Source: Streptomyces griseofuscus (GTDB lineage: Bacteria > Actinomycetota > Actinomycetes > Streptomycetales > Streptomycetaceae). Taken from it: a stretch of DNA of 64,000 nt. Of the stretch, positions 7,888 to 16,843 are shown in pieces; the stretch's first letter is position 1; every line of letters begins with the position of its first letter. The stretch lies in the NCBI RefSeq assembly GCF_014673495.1, contig NZ_CP051006.1, positions 1 through 64,000 on the forward strand, written 5' to 3'. Made by a program: the position numbers and the translations under genes. The notes under the pieces were generated by a model. It ran no database searches. It had not been told where the DNA came from and saw only the letters and a list, made by a program, of their open reading frames with translations.

Positions 7888-9213
7888 GTGTCGCCCTCGT
7901 CGGGTACGGACGTGGCCATCGCCGCTGGAAGCGGGGTTACGGCCGTGGCTGTCATGGGCACCTGGGAGATCCGCAACCGATTCGGGCAGGTGTTCATGGG
8001 AATGGCAGGCGGGCTCCTGGCTGCCTGGGTACGGCGTTCGGTCGGGTACGCGCGGGCCGCTCTGCGCTCGCCGGGGCCGGAGCGTGATGATGCGGTCCTT
8101 CTCGGGAAGTCCGTGGCGGCGGCGACCGCGGCGTGGTCGGTGGCGCGCTGGCTCCTGCCGAGCACCGTCTGGTCGTTCGCCCCTTTGACCGCGCTGCTGG
8201 TACTGCAGGCCACGGTGTACCGCTCCCTGCGCCACGGAGCGCAGTATGTGACCGCGCTGGGGGTCGGCGCGGGCCTGGCCGCCGGGCTGGCCTCGTGGGC
8301 CGGCATCCAGGTGTGGACCTTCGCGCTGCTGATGCTCGCCGCTCTTCTTCTGTCACGGCCGAGACCGCTGGGCGCGTACGGTTTCCAGGTGGTCGCGGTA
8401 GCGATCTTCGCGTTCAACGCGGGACAGGGAAGGATCGCTTACGTCGGGCATCTGATGGCCGCGGTGGCGATCGGCGCGGCCTGTGGTGCCCTCGCCCACG
8501 CGATCGCGGCGCCGGCCCGCCGCCCCCTGCACCGCCGAGAGCGCGTCGCGCGCCTGTACGAGCGCCTCGCAGACGTCCTGCGTGACATCAGCGAGGGCCT
8601 GCTGGAGGGGGACGACCGCGTGGCTCTGCGGGCATCCGGGCAGTGGAGGAGCAACGCCGCACGTCTGTCCGGCGAAGCGGAGCACGCCGAGGGCGCGGTC
8701 GCCGCTGAACAGGAGAACGCGTGGTTCAACCCGCGCCGGGATCCGACCGACTCCCGCCATCTGCTCCCCCGCACCCGTTGCGCCGTACGCATCGCTCATC
8801 TCTGCGTGAGCCACGTACGGTCTCTCACCCGTACCCTCGACCACGCCCGCGCTGACGGCCAGGAAGGCTGTCTGACGCGCTCCTTCCGGACCGGCTACGC
8901 GGAGTCGCTGAACTTCCTGGCGGACGCACTGGAGCACGTAGGAAGGGTCGAGCGCACGGACACCGATGCCCTCGACACCGTCCTGCGGCGGGCCCGGGAC
9001 CCGCTGAACGGGCTCGACGCTCTTCCCGCCTGCGCCGACGGCAGCTGCCACGACTGCCTGATCCTGCGCGGCGCACTCGTCAACGACGCCGCCCGCATCG
9101 CCGTGGAGCTGGACCACGCCGCAACCGGCATGGACCGTGCCGAAGAAGCGGCCCGCGCACCCCGTCATCCGCGGCGGGGCAACCGGTCGGCGTCCTCATC
9201 GCATGCCGCATAG
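7888..9213 (+). CDS. FUSC/aromatic acid exporter-like membrane protein
   Basis: A 441-residue protein (or about 405 if the ATG at 7996 is used; neither start has a strong ribosome site). The N-terminal half carries about five or six transmembrane helices (AAATAAWSVARWLLP, LTALLVLQATVYRSL, ALGVGAGLAAGLASW, FALLMLAALLLS, LMAAVAIGAACGALAHAI), followed by a long charged cytoplasmic region rich in helix. This is the layout of FUSC/ArAE-type exporters. The last about 30 residues are basic and low-complexity. The substrate is unknown. The first 100 bases abut the dead nuclease gene on the other strand. Confidence 0.75.
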   Translation: MSPSSGTDVAIAAGSGVTAVAVMGTWEIRNRFGQVFMGMAGGLLAAWVRRSVGYARAALRSPGPERDDAVLLGKSVAAATAAWSVARWLLPSTVWSFAPLTALLVLQATVYRSLRHGAQYVTALGVGAGLAAGLASWAGIQVWTFALLMLAALLLSRPRPLGAYGFQVVAVAIFAFNAGQGRIAYVGHLMAAVAIGAACGALAHAIAAPARRPLHRRERVARLYERLADVLRDISEGLLEGDDRVALRASGQWRSNAARLSGEAEHAEGAVAAEQENAWFNPRRDPTDSRHLLPRTRCAVRIAHLCVSHVRSLTRTLDHARADGQEGCLTRSFRTGYAESLNFLADALEHVGRVERTDTDALDTVLRRARDPLNGLDALPACADGSCHDCLILRGALVNDAARIAVELDHAATGMDRAEEAARAPRHPRRGNRSASSSHAA

Positions 9214-9276
9214 CCGCCCGCGGACGGCCGGCCCCGATCGAACCCAGAGCAGCAGGCCGGCAAGCCGCATCCCGAC

Positions 9277-9426
9277 CGAGAGATGCCACCGCCCAGAGTG
9301 TCCATGACACGTTCTGGGACTTCGTCTCACTGCACACCGAGGCCTCCGCCTCGTCAACGCCGAGGGTGCCACGACACTGGTGAAGTTCCACCGGAAGCCC
9401 GAGCTCGGCGTGCACTTCCTGCTTTA
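9277..9426 (+). pseudogene. Short unidentified gene remnant
   Basis: Two frames give DTFWDFVSLHTEA and then LVNAEGATTLVKFHRKPELG ending FLL-stop at 9424-9426. They look like natural protein text with one frameshift near 9352. The family is not recognised. Confidence 0.35.
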
Positions 9427-9429
9427 AGA

Positions 9430-9640
9430 GGCCCAGATCGCATCCGGCGTGGACCCGGGGGCACCCGCACCGCGTCCAGCACCGTGTCGAAGACCGTTGA
9501 GTCGTTGACGTTGCCTGGGGTGACGATGATGGCCAGAGGAAGGCCGCGGCCGTCGGCTGCGAGGTGGACCTTGGTGGTCAGCCCGCCGCGGGACCGGCCG
9601 AGTGCCTGGCCAAGCGTCGGATGTGGCGGATCTTCCAGTT
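9430..9640 (-). pseudogene. IS5-family transposase fragment
   Basis: The minus strand reads [20 protein letters not shown] followed by LPLAIIVTPGNVNDSTVFDTVLDAV (given in two pieces), the DDE-domain core of IS5-type transposases around the first catalytic region. Both ends of the gene are missing. It abuts an IS630 fragment on the opposite strand at about 9660. Confidence 0.75.
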
Positions 9641-9689
9641 CGTCCTGTGCCAGTGCCCCCCTTTTGCGAGCTGCGGCGGCGTGTTGGTG

Positions 9690-10031
9690 GGCACAACCGG
9701 ATCGAACAGGTCGTGGAGCAGTTCCCGGACCGGGTGTTCGCGTTCGACGAGTTCGGGCCGCTCGGTATCCGGCCCGCCGCCGGGTCGTGCTGGGCCGAGC
9801 AGGGACAGCCTGAGCGGCACCCCGACCTGTCACCGCACGCACGGGGTGCGCTGCTTACGGCTGCTGTTCGGTCGGCGACGACAAGTTGTGGGGCGTCAAA
9901 CGCAGGGAGAAGGGCGCCGCGAACACCCTGGCCGCGCTGAGGCCGATCCACGGGCCCGTCGCGCACGTGCCCGCGTCCGCCGCGAGAAGGGCATCCGCTG
10001 GGGCGGGCGCCCCCTGGAAACCGCGGCCTGA
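9690..10031 (+). pseudogene. IS630-family transposase fragment
   Basis: Segments RIEQVVEQFPDRVFAFDEFG, CSVGDDKLWGVKRREKGAAN and the C-terminal RVRREKGIRWGGRPLE are spread over three frames, with the middle of the DDE domain deleted. DEFG is the acidic centre typical of IS630. No terminal repeats were found. Confidence 0.75.
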
Positions 10032-10298
10032 AGAATCCGGCGATCTGTGTCCTGGACGGGCGAAGCTGCCGCAGGGGGCAATGAGTTGATCTTGAAGCTC
10101 TGAAGGGCCCGGCCCGTCACCCGTTCCACTGGGCTGGATCCTCCCCCCTCGCCGAACGTGGCGCGCCGTCCGGCGGCAGCGGGACCCCCATGCGAAAGGG
10201 GTGAAATGTGAAGCCCCACCCCCTGCGGACCAGGAGGCTTCGCATTGCCAAGGAGTGTGCGGGGCGGCCAGGTACTCGTGCGGGTCGTGGTCCGCGGC

Positions 10299-10464
10299 GG
10301 TCCGGGCGGGTGTCTCCGCCCGGTCGTGTCCGTGGCGTCACTTGGTGGGCCTTGTCGGTGTCCAGTCCGTATCGGCCCGCCCAGGTCCCCCAGGTGCGGC
10401 GTTGGTTGGTCACCGTGTCGGTCAGTGTGCGGTCGATGTCGAACAGGACGTACTTCAGGGAGTC
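10299..10464 (-). pseudogene. HAD-superfamily hydrolase N-terminal remnant
   Basis: Minus-strand text LKYVLFDIDRTLTDTVTNQ carries the DxDxT nucleophile loop of HAD phosphatases, followed by a cap-like helix (WGTWAGRYGLD). The protein then loses sense after about 55 residues, so only the first motif survives. The surrounding open frame is not a plausible gene. Confidence 0.6.
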
Positions 10465-11187
10465 CGGCTGTCCGGGTTCATTGGTCAAGGGGCGATCGCG
10501 CCAGGTGGCGGGCGGGCCGTCGCGGTGTGTCTGTCCGCCGTCGGCACCGGCAAAATTTCGTAAGGATGCGGCCACACGTCACACGGTTCAGGGACCAACT
10601 CCTGGTTTATCCGTCGCCGGAGAGAAGAAGTCATATACCGACGCCGTCAACAGGAGGATCGGTGCAGTGGATTCCATGCTCTGCGCAAGTATTTCGCCCC
10701 CATCAGCCAGTACTGATGCACCATCGGGGAAATCTTCCACGTATACGTGGCTTGTCCGATCTGTGAGGCTCACTTCTTCCCCGGCGACTTAGCTACCCAG
10801 AGTGATCATTACGATACGTCGAGTTGTCATGTGGCTCCGGACAGGAAATCAGTGCGCAGCACGTCATCCCTAACACCGCGGCGGAAAGGGCCGAACGGCG
10901 GCCGCTCTGGCGACCGGATTCGTTTACATCCGTGACGCGAACCTCTTCGGCTCGGTCGCCCCCCTCCGTGATTCCATGCCCGATTCGGTCTCTCTTTCGG
11001 CTGAGACGGCAGACTGCGCGAAAGTCCCCCTCAAGGACACTCCCCTGCCGTCTGTATCGGATTCGGCTTCGCGGCCTTATTCTGACGCTCGCCGACGGGT
11101 GCCGGTCGGGGTATTTTCACAGGGCGCTGACGAAATATCACAGAATTGACAGGTCATGAATCCATTCTCACGAGAGAGTTTTACATA
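10465..11187. other. Lower-GC intergenic region ahead of the P450 gene
   Basis: About 720 bases, visibly richer in A and T than the flanks, holding the likely promoter of the P450 gene. On the minus strand a 61-codon frame (10588-10773, GTG start, containing AHVYVEDFPDG-like and LLLTASVYDFFSPATD-like text) has reasonable composition but no clear ribosome site or recognised family. It is noted as a weak candidate small gene only. Confidence 0.4.
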
Positions 11188-12441
11188 GTGGAGTCGACGC
11201 TTTCCCTCGCGAACGTCAGCCGGCAGACGATTGTCCCGCTCTTCTCTCGCCTGCGTACCGGTCGGGGGCAGGCAAACCCTCTGGCCGCCTATCAGGAGCT
11301 CAGGAAACTGGGTGAAGTGTTTCCGGCGCCCTGGGGCGGGTATTTGGTGACTTCTCACCGGCTCTGCCATCAGGTCTTGCGTGACAGATCGTGGCGGGTT
11401 CCTGATCTGCATTGGCGTCTCAGTCAGGATGACTCCGCGCGCTGGAGTTCTCCTGCTTCGCGGCAGATGGCGGCCTCCTTGCCGATGCTGAATCCTCCTG
11501 ATCATACGATGACGCGGAAGTCGCTCGGGAATATATTCGACCGTCACTCGCTGGCCAGATTGCGGCCGTTCATCGAGGAGACAGCGGATCGACTGACGGA
11601 CCGGTTCTTCGAGGAAGCCCGTGAGGGATCGGCGGATTTCTGTTCACTCGTCGCCGATGAACTGCCGGTCATTACCATAGGGCAATGGATGGGGCTCCCC
11701 GAAGCGGATCATGAACTGCTGCGCACGCTGACTCATGACCAGGTCCACACGCAGGAACTGTTCCCTTCCCGAAGCCAGTTGGCGCTTTCCGATTCGGCCA
11801 CGGCGCAGCTGCGTCAGTACTTCACCGACGTGATCCGAGAACGCCGAAGCAGTCCGGGGGAAGACCCGATCTCTTCTTGGCTCCGGGCGTGGGACGGTAT
11901 TGAGTCCGATCGCGCCCGGGCTGATGCCGCGGTTCATTCTCTTGCGTTGTTCATGATTCTCGCGGCTCTGGAGACGACCTCGCACGTGTTGTCCGCGAGT
12001 GTGCGCCTGCTGGTCGACCGCCCTCATGAGTGGGAGTGGCTGCGCCGGCATCCGGAGGACGTGGGCGGCGCGGTCGAGGAGACGCTCCGATACGATGCTC
12101 CGATACACATGATCAGCCGGGTGGCGTCGATGGACTGTGAGGTCGGTGGCGTACTCGTACGCGAAGGGGAAATGGTTCAGCTCATGACGGGCGCGGCTCA
12201 TCATGACCCGAAGCAGTATGCCGATCCGCATGTTTTCGATATTCGCCGGGCGCAGGCTCATCTCAGCTTCGGCGGGGGTATCCATTACTGCCTGGGGAAC
12301 GCTCTCGCCCGGCTGGAGGCGACGGCGCTTCTCAACTCGCTGCTGAAACGGGATGCGCGGCTGTCCATCAGTGCGCCTCCGCGGTGGGAGCCGCGCATCG
12401 CTTTTCGCCGGATGACGTCCATGCAGTTGGCTCTCGGCTGA
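11188..12441 (+). CDS. Cytochrome P450
   Basis: A 417-residue bacterial class P450. The I-helix has ALETTSH (Glu262, Thr263, Thr264), keeping the acid-alcohol pair for oxygen activation. The K-helix ExxR is in VEETLRYDAP, and the haem loop FGGGIHYCLGNALARLE places the haem ligand at Cys368. The GTG at 11188 follows AGAGAG; an upstream TTG at 11146 would add 14 residues. Base composition is clearly lower in GC than the rest of the window. It is followed closely by an enoyl-CoA hydratase homologue, suggesting a two-gene unit acting on an acyl substrate. No ferredoxin gene is adjacent. Substrate unknown. Confidence 0.92.
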   Translation: MESTLSLANVSRQTIVPLFSRLRTGRGQANPLAAYQELRKLGEVFPAPWGGYLVTSHRLCHQVLRDRSWRVPDLHWRLSQDDSARWSSPASRQMAASLPMLNPPDHTMTRKSLGNIFDRHSLARLRPFIEETADRLTDRFFEEAREGSADFCSLVADELPVITIGQWMGLPEADHELLRTLTHDQVHTQELFPSRSQLALSDSATAQLRQYFTDVIRERRSSPGEDPISSWLRAWDGIESDRARADAAVHSLALFMILAALETTSHVLSASVRLLVDRPHEWEWLRRHPEDVGGAVEETLRYDAPIHMISRVASMDCEVGGVLVREGEMVQLMTGAAHHDPKQYADPHVFDIRRAQAHLSFGGGIHYCLGNALARLEATALLNSLLKRDARLSISAPPRWEPRIAFRRMTSMQLALG

Positions 12442-12488
12442 GGAATGATCATTTTCGATGTGCAGAGTCTGAAGAAAGAAGTAGACAC

Positions 12489-13250
12489 ATCAACAGCTAC
12501 AAGACGCTTCTCGTCACGCTCGAATCCTCTGTCCTCACCGTTCAGTTGAATATCCCTGAGTCCGATAACGCCATATCGGGGAAGGTCCTCGATGATCTCC
12601 TTGACGTCCTGTTCCGTGCGGAGGCCGATCCTGGTATTCGTGTGCTGATACTGGCCGGCGCCGGGGACGACTTCAGCGTGGGAGGGGACCGCACCGAGTT
12701 CTCGACGCTTCTCGCACAGGATCCGTCGGGCGAGGCGCTCAGCGCGCTCCTGACCAAGGCGGAGCGCTTGTGCGATGCCCTCAGGGGAACCGAGTTGGTG
12801 ACCATCGCGCGGCTGCACGGCCGGGTGATCGGTGCCGGTCTGGGACTGGCGGTGCTCTGCGATCTGCGGGTGGGGGCGGACAACTGCCGTTTCCGTATGC
12901 CGGAATTGGGGCTCGGTGTCCCGCCCGCGTGGGGCGGCATTCTCCCCCGTCTTCTGCGCGAAGGGGGGCAGCCGGAAGTCCGCGAGCTGCTGCTGACCTG
13001 TGCTGCCTTCGACGCCTCGAAGGCGAAGGAGCTGTCCCTTCTGAACAAGGTCGTGCCGCTGGAGCAGCTCGACTCGGCCGTCAGAGAGTGGAGCAAACCG
13101 CTGACCCGCCGTTCGCCGCTGGCGCTGCGTATGACCAAGAAGGCGTTGAACGCCTACGGCAACACCGCCCAGCTGGCCGTCGGTTCCTCCTTCGACACGG
13201 CGCTTCTGACGTCGGTGCTGTCCGCCCGGGAGTTGACGCGCCGGCCTTGA
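12489..13250 (+). CDS. Enoyl-CoA hydratase/isomerase (crotonase) family protein, start codon unclear
   Basis: Crotonase fold. Oxyanion-hole segments are GAGDDFSVGGD and RLHGRVIGAGLGLAVLCDLRVG (quoted in part), and a Glu sits in FRMPELGLGVPPAWGG at the position of the first catalytic glutamate. The C-terminal helix region includes SPLALRMTKKAL. About 253 residues from 12489. That position is ATC, preceded by a good ribosome site (GAAAGAAG). No ATG, GTG or TTG occurs in frame between GTG 12384, deep in the P450 gene, and TTG 12546, which would remove the first strand. Either a rare ATC start is used or the gene has lost its start. It lies 20-50 bases after the P450 and shares its lower GC. Confidence 0.8.
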   Translation: MNSYKTLLVTLESSVLTVQLNIPESDNAISGKVLDDLLDVLFRAEADPGIRVLILAGAGDDFSVGGDRTEFSTLLAQDPSGEALSALLTKAERLCDALRGTELVTIARLHGRVIGAGLGLAVLCDLRVGADNCRFRMPELGLGVPPAWGGILPRLLREGGQPEVRELLLTCAAFDASKAKELSLLNKVVPLEQLDSAVREWSKPLTRRSPLALRMTKKALNAYGNTAQLAVGSSFDTALLTSVLSARELTRRP

Positions 13251-13325
13251 GAACGGCTCCGGTCACCCGCCGTAGGCCCCGTCCTCAGGGGCCGGTCCTG
13301 CGGCGGCTGCCGGTGCACCTGCCTC

Positions 13326-13808
13326 ATGCGTCTTTCCGGCGGCAGTGCGTTGTGGTGGCGCATCGCGGCGGACCGGCTGGTGAAGCAGTACATCGGTCGG
13401 ATCCGGGAGTGGTTCGCCGAGCTGAACCCGGCACTGGCCGACGAGCGCGGGGTGCCGGTCGCCGTGGAGCGGGGGTGGCCGCGGGTGATCGGGCCGGTCC
13501 GCCCGACCCTGGAGTCGCGGTACCCTCTCGCGCCGATCGAGTCGTTCATGGGGTGGGCCCGCCCGGACGGCACCTCGCTCGACCCGTGGATCCGCACCCA
13601 CCAGCGTCCCGGTGCGCGCATCGTCGCCGCCGCGCCGGCCTCGCAGACGAGGACCGGCACGGTCTGCGAGTGGGAGCGGTGGACGGGCCTGGTCTTCCCG
13701 GCGTCGGGCGAGTACGTCGTCCCGCGGGGGCTCGGCCTGCGGCGTGTCGACAAGGACAGCGGTCAGGGCGCCTATGTGGAGCCCGGTGTGTGGATGCGGC
13801 ACATGTGA
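13326..13808 (+). CDS. Acetyltransferase-like conserved protein, probably 5'-truncated
   Basis: A 160-residue frame with text typical of a larger Streptomyces protein related to GNAT acetyltransferases (IRTHQRPGARIV, then a C-terminal GAYVEPGVWMRHM). There is no ribosome site before the ATG, and the first residues run straight into a helix (ALWWRIAADRLVKQYIGRI), so the original N-terminal part is probably missing. The assignment to GNAT is tentative. Confidence 0.5.
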   Translation: MRLSGGSALWWRIAADRLVKQYIGRIREWFAELNPALADERGVPVAVERGWPRVIGPVRPTLESRYPLAPIESFMGWARPDGTSLDPWIRTHQRPGARIVAAAPASQTRTGTVCEWERWTGLVFPASGEYVVPRGLGLRRVDKDSGQGAYVEPGVWMRHM

Positions 13809-13909
13809 GAACCCCTGGGATCCTGTGCTGTGACCGGCGGGGTCGGCCGGGGTGTCCGTTCTCTGGGCGCGTCCGGTGCGGTTGCCGCCCGCGGCACTAC
13901 TGTGCCGGG

Positions 13910-14716
13910 GTGACCGAGAACCAGGATTCCCGCGCCGTCGTCGCTCTGAGGGGTGTCGCCGTCCACCGGCGTAGCAGCGGGCAGGAGATCGTCCTCGACG
14001 GGATCGACTGGATTGTCCGGTCCGGCGAGCACTGGGCGCTGCTGGGGGCGAACGGGGCCGGCAAGACGACCTTGTTGCGGCTCGTCGGGGCGGCCATGTA
14101 TCCCACGCTCGGCAGCGTCGAGGTTCTCGGTGACCGGCTCGGCCGCATCGACATGCGTGAGCTGCGGGCGCGTGTCGGTCTGGTGTCCGCCGCGCAGAAG
14201 GTCCCGCCCGACGCCACCGCCCACACGGTCGTCCTGACGGGGGCGACGGGGACGGTGCAGCCGTTGTGGCGGGAGTACGGGACCGCGGTGCGCGAGCGTG
14301 CCCGCGTCCTGCTGGCCGAGCTGGGGTGCAAGGAGTTCGCCGACCGCCGGTTCGGTGACTGCTCGGGCGGCCAGCGGGCCCGGATCCTGATCTGCCGTGC
14401 GCTGATGGCGGATCCGGCGCTGCTGCTGCTCGACGAGCCGTTCAACGCCCTCGATCTCCCCTCCCGTGAGGATCTCGTGGACGCGCTGCAGCGCCTGGCG
14501 GCCGACCAGCCCGCCCTCGCCACCGTCACGGTCACGCACTATGTGGAGGAGCTCCCGCCCAGCACCACGCATGCCTTCCTGCTCAAGGAGGGCCGAAAGC
14601 TGGCGTCCGGGGCGGTGGACGGTGTGCTCACCGCGGACAACATGACGCTCTGCTTCGGGCGTCCCGTTCATGTGGCCCGCCACGACGGCCGGTGGTACGC
14701 GCGCTCGGGCCGCTGA
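13910..14716 (+). CDS. ABC transporter ATP-binding protein
   Basis: A 268-residue nucleotide-binding subunit with Walker A GANGAGKTT (about residues 45-53), signature CSGGQRARI (about 150), Walker B LLLLDEPFNALD (about 172) and the switch histidine in VTVTHYVEEL. No permease or binding-protein gene lies beside it, so it may act with a permease encoded elsewhere. Spacing and sequence resemble the stand-alone molybdate/iron type ATPases of actinobacteria. The GTG start is chosen because the upstream 40 codons of the same frame lack homology-like text. It ends at a strong hairpin shared with the convergent operon. Confidence 0.88.
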   Translation: MTENQDSRAVVALRGVAVHRRSSGQEIVLDGIDWIVRSGEHWALLGANGAGKTTLLRLVGAAMYPTLGSVEVLGDRLGRIDMRELRARVGLVSAAQKVPPDATAHTVVLTGATGTVQPLWREYGTAVRERARVLLAELGCKEFADRRFGDCSGGQRARILICRALMADPALLLLDEPFNALDLPSREDLVDALQRLAADQPALATVTVTHYVEELPPSTTHAFLLKEGRKLASGAVDGVLTADNMTLCFGRPVHVARHDGRWYARSGR

Positions 14717-14718
14717 TG

Positions 14719-14751
14719 CCGTAAGCCGGCGGCCGGCCCGCCGGCTTACGG
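14719..14751. terminator. Bidirectional terminator hairpin
   Basis: A perfect 14-bp stem (CCGTAAGCCGGCGG / CCGCCGGCTTACGG) with a 5-base loop lies between the convergent ABC ATPase and polyprenyl synthase genes. Confidence 0.75.
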
Positions 14752-14774
14752 GCCGGCGCGGTGTGCCGGTGGGT

Positions 14775-15794
14775 CTACAGGTCGCGGCCGACGAGGTAGT
14801 CCAGCACCGTGAGCAGGTCTTCCACGGCGCCGGTGGCCAGGGGTGTGCGGGTCAGGAGGGCGCGGGCGGCGGCCGTGTGGGTGCGGGCCTCGGCCAGTGC
14901 CGCCGTGCGGCCGCCGGCCGCTTCGATCAGGGCGGCGGCCTCCTGGGTCCGCGCCGGTGAGTTGAGCAGGTCGGGCAGGGCGCGGGCGTCCGGGGAGACG
15001 AGGGCGGCCAGGACCGGGTAGGTCTTCTTGCCCTCCCGCAGGTCGCCGCCCGTGGGTTTGCCGGTGACGGCGGGGTCGCCCCAGATCCCGAGGACGTCGT
15101 CGACCAGCTGGAAGGCGATGCCGAGATGCCGTCCGGCCCGGTCGAGCGCGTCGGTGGTGTCCTCGCCGGCCCCGCCGAGCGCGGCGCCCAGGGCGCAGGC
15201 GCAGCCGAGGAGGGCGCCGGTCTTGGCCTCGGCCATCGCCTGGTACTCCTCGGTGGTCACCTTGCCGGGGCCGGTATGGGGGCGGCCGGTGAACAGCAGG
15301 TCGTCGGCCTGTCCGCGGACCAGGTCGGTCAGGGCTGTGGACAGGAGCCGTACGGCGCGGGCGCCTTGGGGGGCGGCGGCGAGGGTCTCCACCGCCAGGG
15401 CGAACAGGGCGTCGCCGGCCAGTACCGCGGGGCCGGTGCCGTATGCCTTCCACACGGCGGGGCGGCGGCGCCGGGTGGCGTCGCCGTCCATGATGTCGTC
15501 GTGCAGGAGCGAGAAGGTGTGGACCAGTTCCACGGCGACCGCGGCGGGTATTGCGGTGCGTGCGTCGGCGCCTGCCGCGCGTGCGCCGAGTACGGCCAGT
15601 GCCTGTCGAACGCCTTTGCCGCCGGCGGTGGTGGTGGGTGTGCCGCCCACCTCGCACCAGCCGAAGGAGTACGCGGCCATCTCGGCGGTCCACGGGTGCA
15701 GCCGGCCGATCGCCTCGCGCAGGGCGGGGCGTACCAGCGCGGTGCAGCGGGCGAGGACTTCGGGGGCTGCGGGCGGGGCGTGCAGGGCGGTCAT
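14775..15794 (-). CDS. Polyprenyl (geranylgeranyl-type) diphosphate synthase
   Basis: A 339-residue trans-isoprenyl diphosphate synthase that condenses isopentenyl diphosphate with allylic diphosphates. The first aspartate-rich motif is LLHDDIMDGD (DDxxD) at about residue 95. The second is QLVDDVLGIWGD, with the LGIWGD tail common in actinobacterial enzymes, preceded by AFQ, and KTYP follows. Product length cannot be read reliably; C20 is the usual outcome for this type. The ATG overlaps the stop of the TPR gene (ATGA), so the two are translationally coupled. No terpene cyclase, phytoene synthase or aromatic prenyltransferase gene is nearby, so the product must be used elsewhere. Confidence 0.9.
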   Translation of the reverse strand: MTALHAPPAAPEVLARCTALVRPALREAIGRLHPWTAEMAAYSFGWCEVGGTPTTTAGGKGVRQALAVLGARAAGADARTAIPAAVAVELVHTFSLLHDDIMDGDATRRRRPAVWKAYGTGPAVLAGDALFALAVETLAAAPQGARAVRLLSTALTDLVRGQADDLLFTGRPHTGPGKVTTEEYQAMAEAKTGALLGCACALGAALGGAGEDTTDALDRAGRHLGIAFQLVDDVLGIWGDPAVTGKPTGGDLREGKKTYPVLAALVSPDARALPDLLNSPARTQEAAALIEAAGGRTAALAEARTHTAAARALLTRTPLATGAVEDLLTVLDYLVGRDL

Positions 15795-16831
15795 CGTACG
15801 GCCTCCGCCTCGCGTGCGAACTCCTCCTGGGCGCGGGTCACCAGCCGTTGTACGTGTTTGAGGCCGCTGCCTTCCAGTGAGCGTGCCAGTGCGGTGAGTT
15901 CGGCGGTGGTCTCGGCGTGGGTGCGGTCGAGTCGTGCCCGTGACTTGGCGAGGCCGAGGCGGGCGAGTGCCTCGCCGCGGGGCTCGCTCATGGCGCGGAA
16001 CTCGGTGAGTGCCAGCTCGTACATCTGCCGTGCTTCTTCGTGGCGGCCGGCCCGGTGGAGGACGTTGCCCTGCATCTTGTGGTTGTAGGCAAGGGCGCTG
16101 GAGAGGTTCATCGCGCGGCAGCCGGTCTCCGCGCGGGAGAGGAGTTCGAGTGCTTTCTCGGTGTTCTTGTCGCGTACCGAGAGGATGTCCGCGAGGCCGC
16201 GCAGGGCCCAGGCGTGGCCGCGGGTGTCCTCGGCGCGTTGGGCTATCTCCGCAGCTTCTTCGAAGAGGGTGTAGGCGCGGTCGTAGTCGCCGGTGTTGCG
16301 GTGCATCTGGGCGATGCCTTCCAGGGCCCAGACCGTGTGGCGGGCCTCGCCGCGCCTGCGGGCCTCGGCCAGCAGTTGTTCGTGGAGGCGGCCGACGGCG
16401 TCGTAGTCGCCCTGGATGCGGCCGGTTTCGGCGAGTCCGGCCAGGGAGTAGCCGCGGCAGACGATGTCGCCTGCCTGTTCGCCGAGTTCGGCGGCGAGGC
16501 CGAGCAGTCGCCAGGCCAGGGGGAAGGCTCCGCGCTGGCGGGCGAGGGTGCCGCCGCTCCACAGGGCCCATGCCATCGCGGCGGTGTCGCCGGCCTGGCG
16601 GGCGGTGCGGTAGCTGGCCTTCCAGGCCTGGTCGGCTTCCCGTACCTTGCCGAGGCGCCGGTAGGCCTCGGCCACGGCGAGTCCGCAGCGGGCGGCCTCG
16701 GCCGGGTGCCCGGACCGTTCGGCCTCGCGGAGCTTGTCGATGCCTTCTGTCAGCACGTCCGTCAGGGAGGAGTTCACGGACAGGGTGGTCAGGGCGCCCT
16801 GGTACTCGGGGGCGAAAGCCTTGCCGTACAT
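15791..16831 (-). CDS. Tetratricopeptide-repeat protein upstream of the prenyl synthase
   Basis: A 346-residue all-helical protein made of about seven TPR-like repeats (for example AMAWALWSGGTLARQRG, HTVWALEGIAQMHRNTGDYDRA and GHAWALRGLADILS). It has no DNA-binding, transmembrane or catalytic segment, so it is likely an adaptor or regulator. ATG 16831 has GGAAAGG seven bases upstream; a GTG at 16849 is possible but would start inside the inverted repeat. It is co-transcribed with the polyprenyl synthase. TPR proteins next to terpene genes are known in Streptomyces, but their role is unclear. Confidence 0.8.
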   Translation of the reverse strand: MYGKAFAPEYQGALTTLSVNSSLTDVLTEGIDKLREAERSGHPAEAARCGLAVAEAYRRLGKVREADQAWKASYRTARQAGDTAAMAWALWSGGTLARQRGAFPLAWRLLGLAAELGEQAGDIVCRGYSLAGLAETGRIQGDYDAVGRLHEQLLAEARRRGEARHTVWALEGIAQMHRNTGDYDRAYTLFEEAAEIAQRAEDTRGHAWALRGLADILSVRDKNTEKALELLSRAETGCRAMNLSSALAYNHKMQGNVLHRAGRHEEARQMYELALTEFRAMSEPRGEALARLGLAKSRARLDRTHAETTAELTALARSLEGSGLKHVQRLVTRAQEEFAREAEAVR

Positions 16832-16843
16832 GCATACCTTTCC

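Noticed and set aside
10117..10575. Complete HAD hydrolase gene
   Set aside because: Only the first motif and about 50 residues resemble the family; the remainder is non-coding in character.
11188..13250. P450 plus crotonase as a RiPP pathway with the 61-codon frame as precursor
   Set aside because: No recognisable leader/core organisation, no other maturation enzyme, and the small frame lacks a proper ribosome site.
12770..14716. A 648-codon plus-strand open frame spanning the hydratase, acetyltransferase-like and ABC genes
   Set aside because: Only its last 268 codons carry family motifs; the rest is Arg/Pro/Gly-rich text antiparallel or out of frame with real genes, a normal consequence of high GC.
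15126..16088. Long plus-strand frame opposite the prenyl synthase and TPR genes
   Set aside because: Gly/Ala/Val-rich shadow of the minus-strand coding frames; the minus strand shows DDxxD motifs and TPR repeats.
14775..16831. Terpene biosynthetic cluster
   Set aside because: A prenyl diphosphate synthase alone, without cyclase, phytoene synthase or prenyltransferase nearby, does not support a cluster call.
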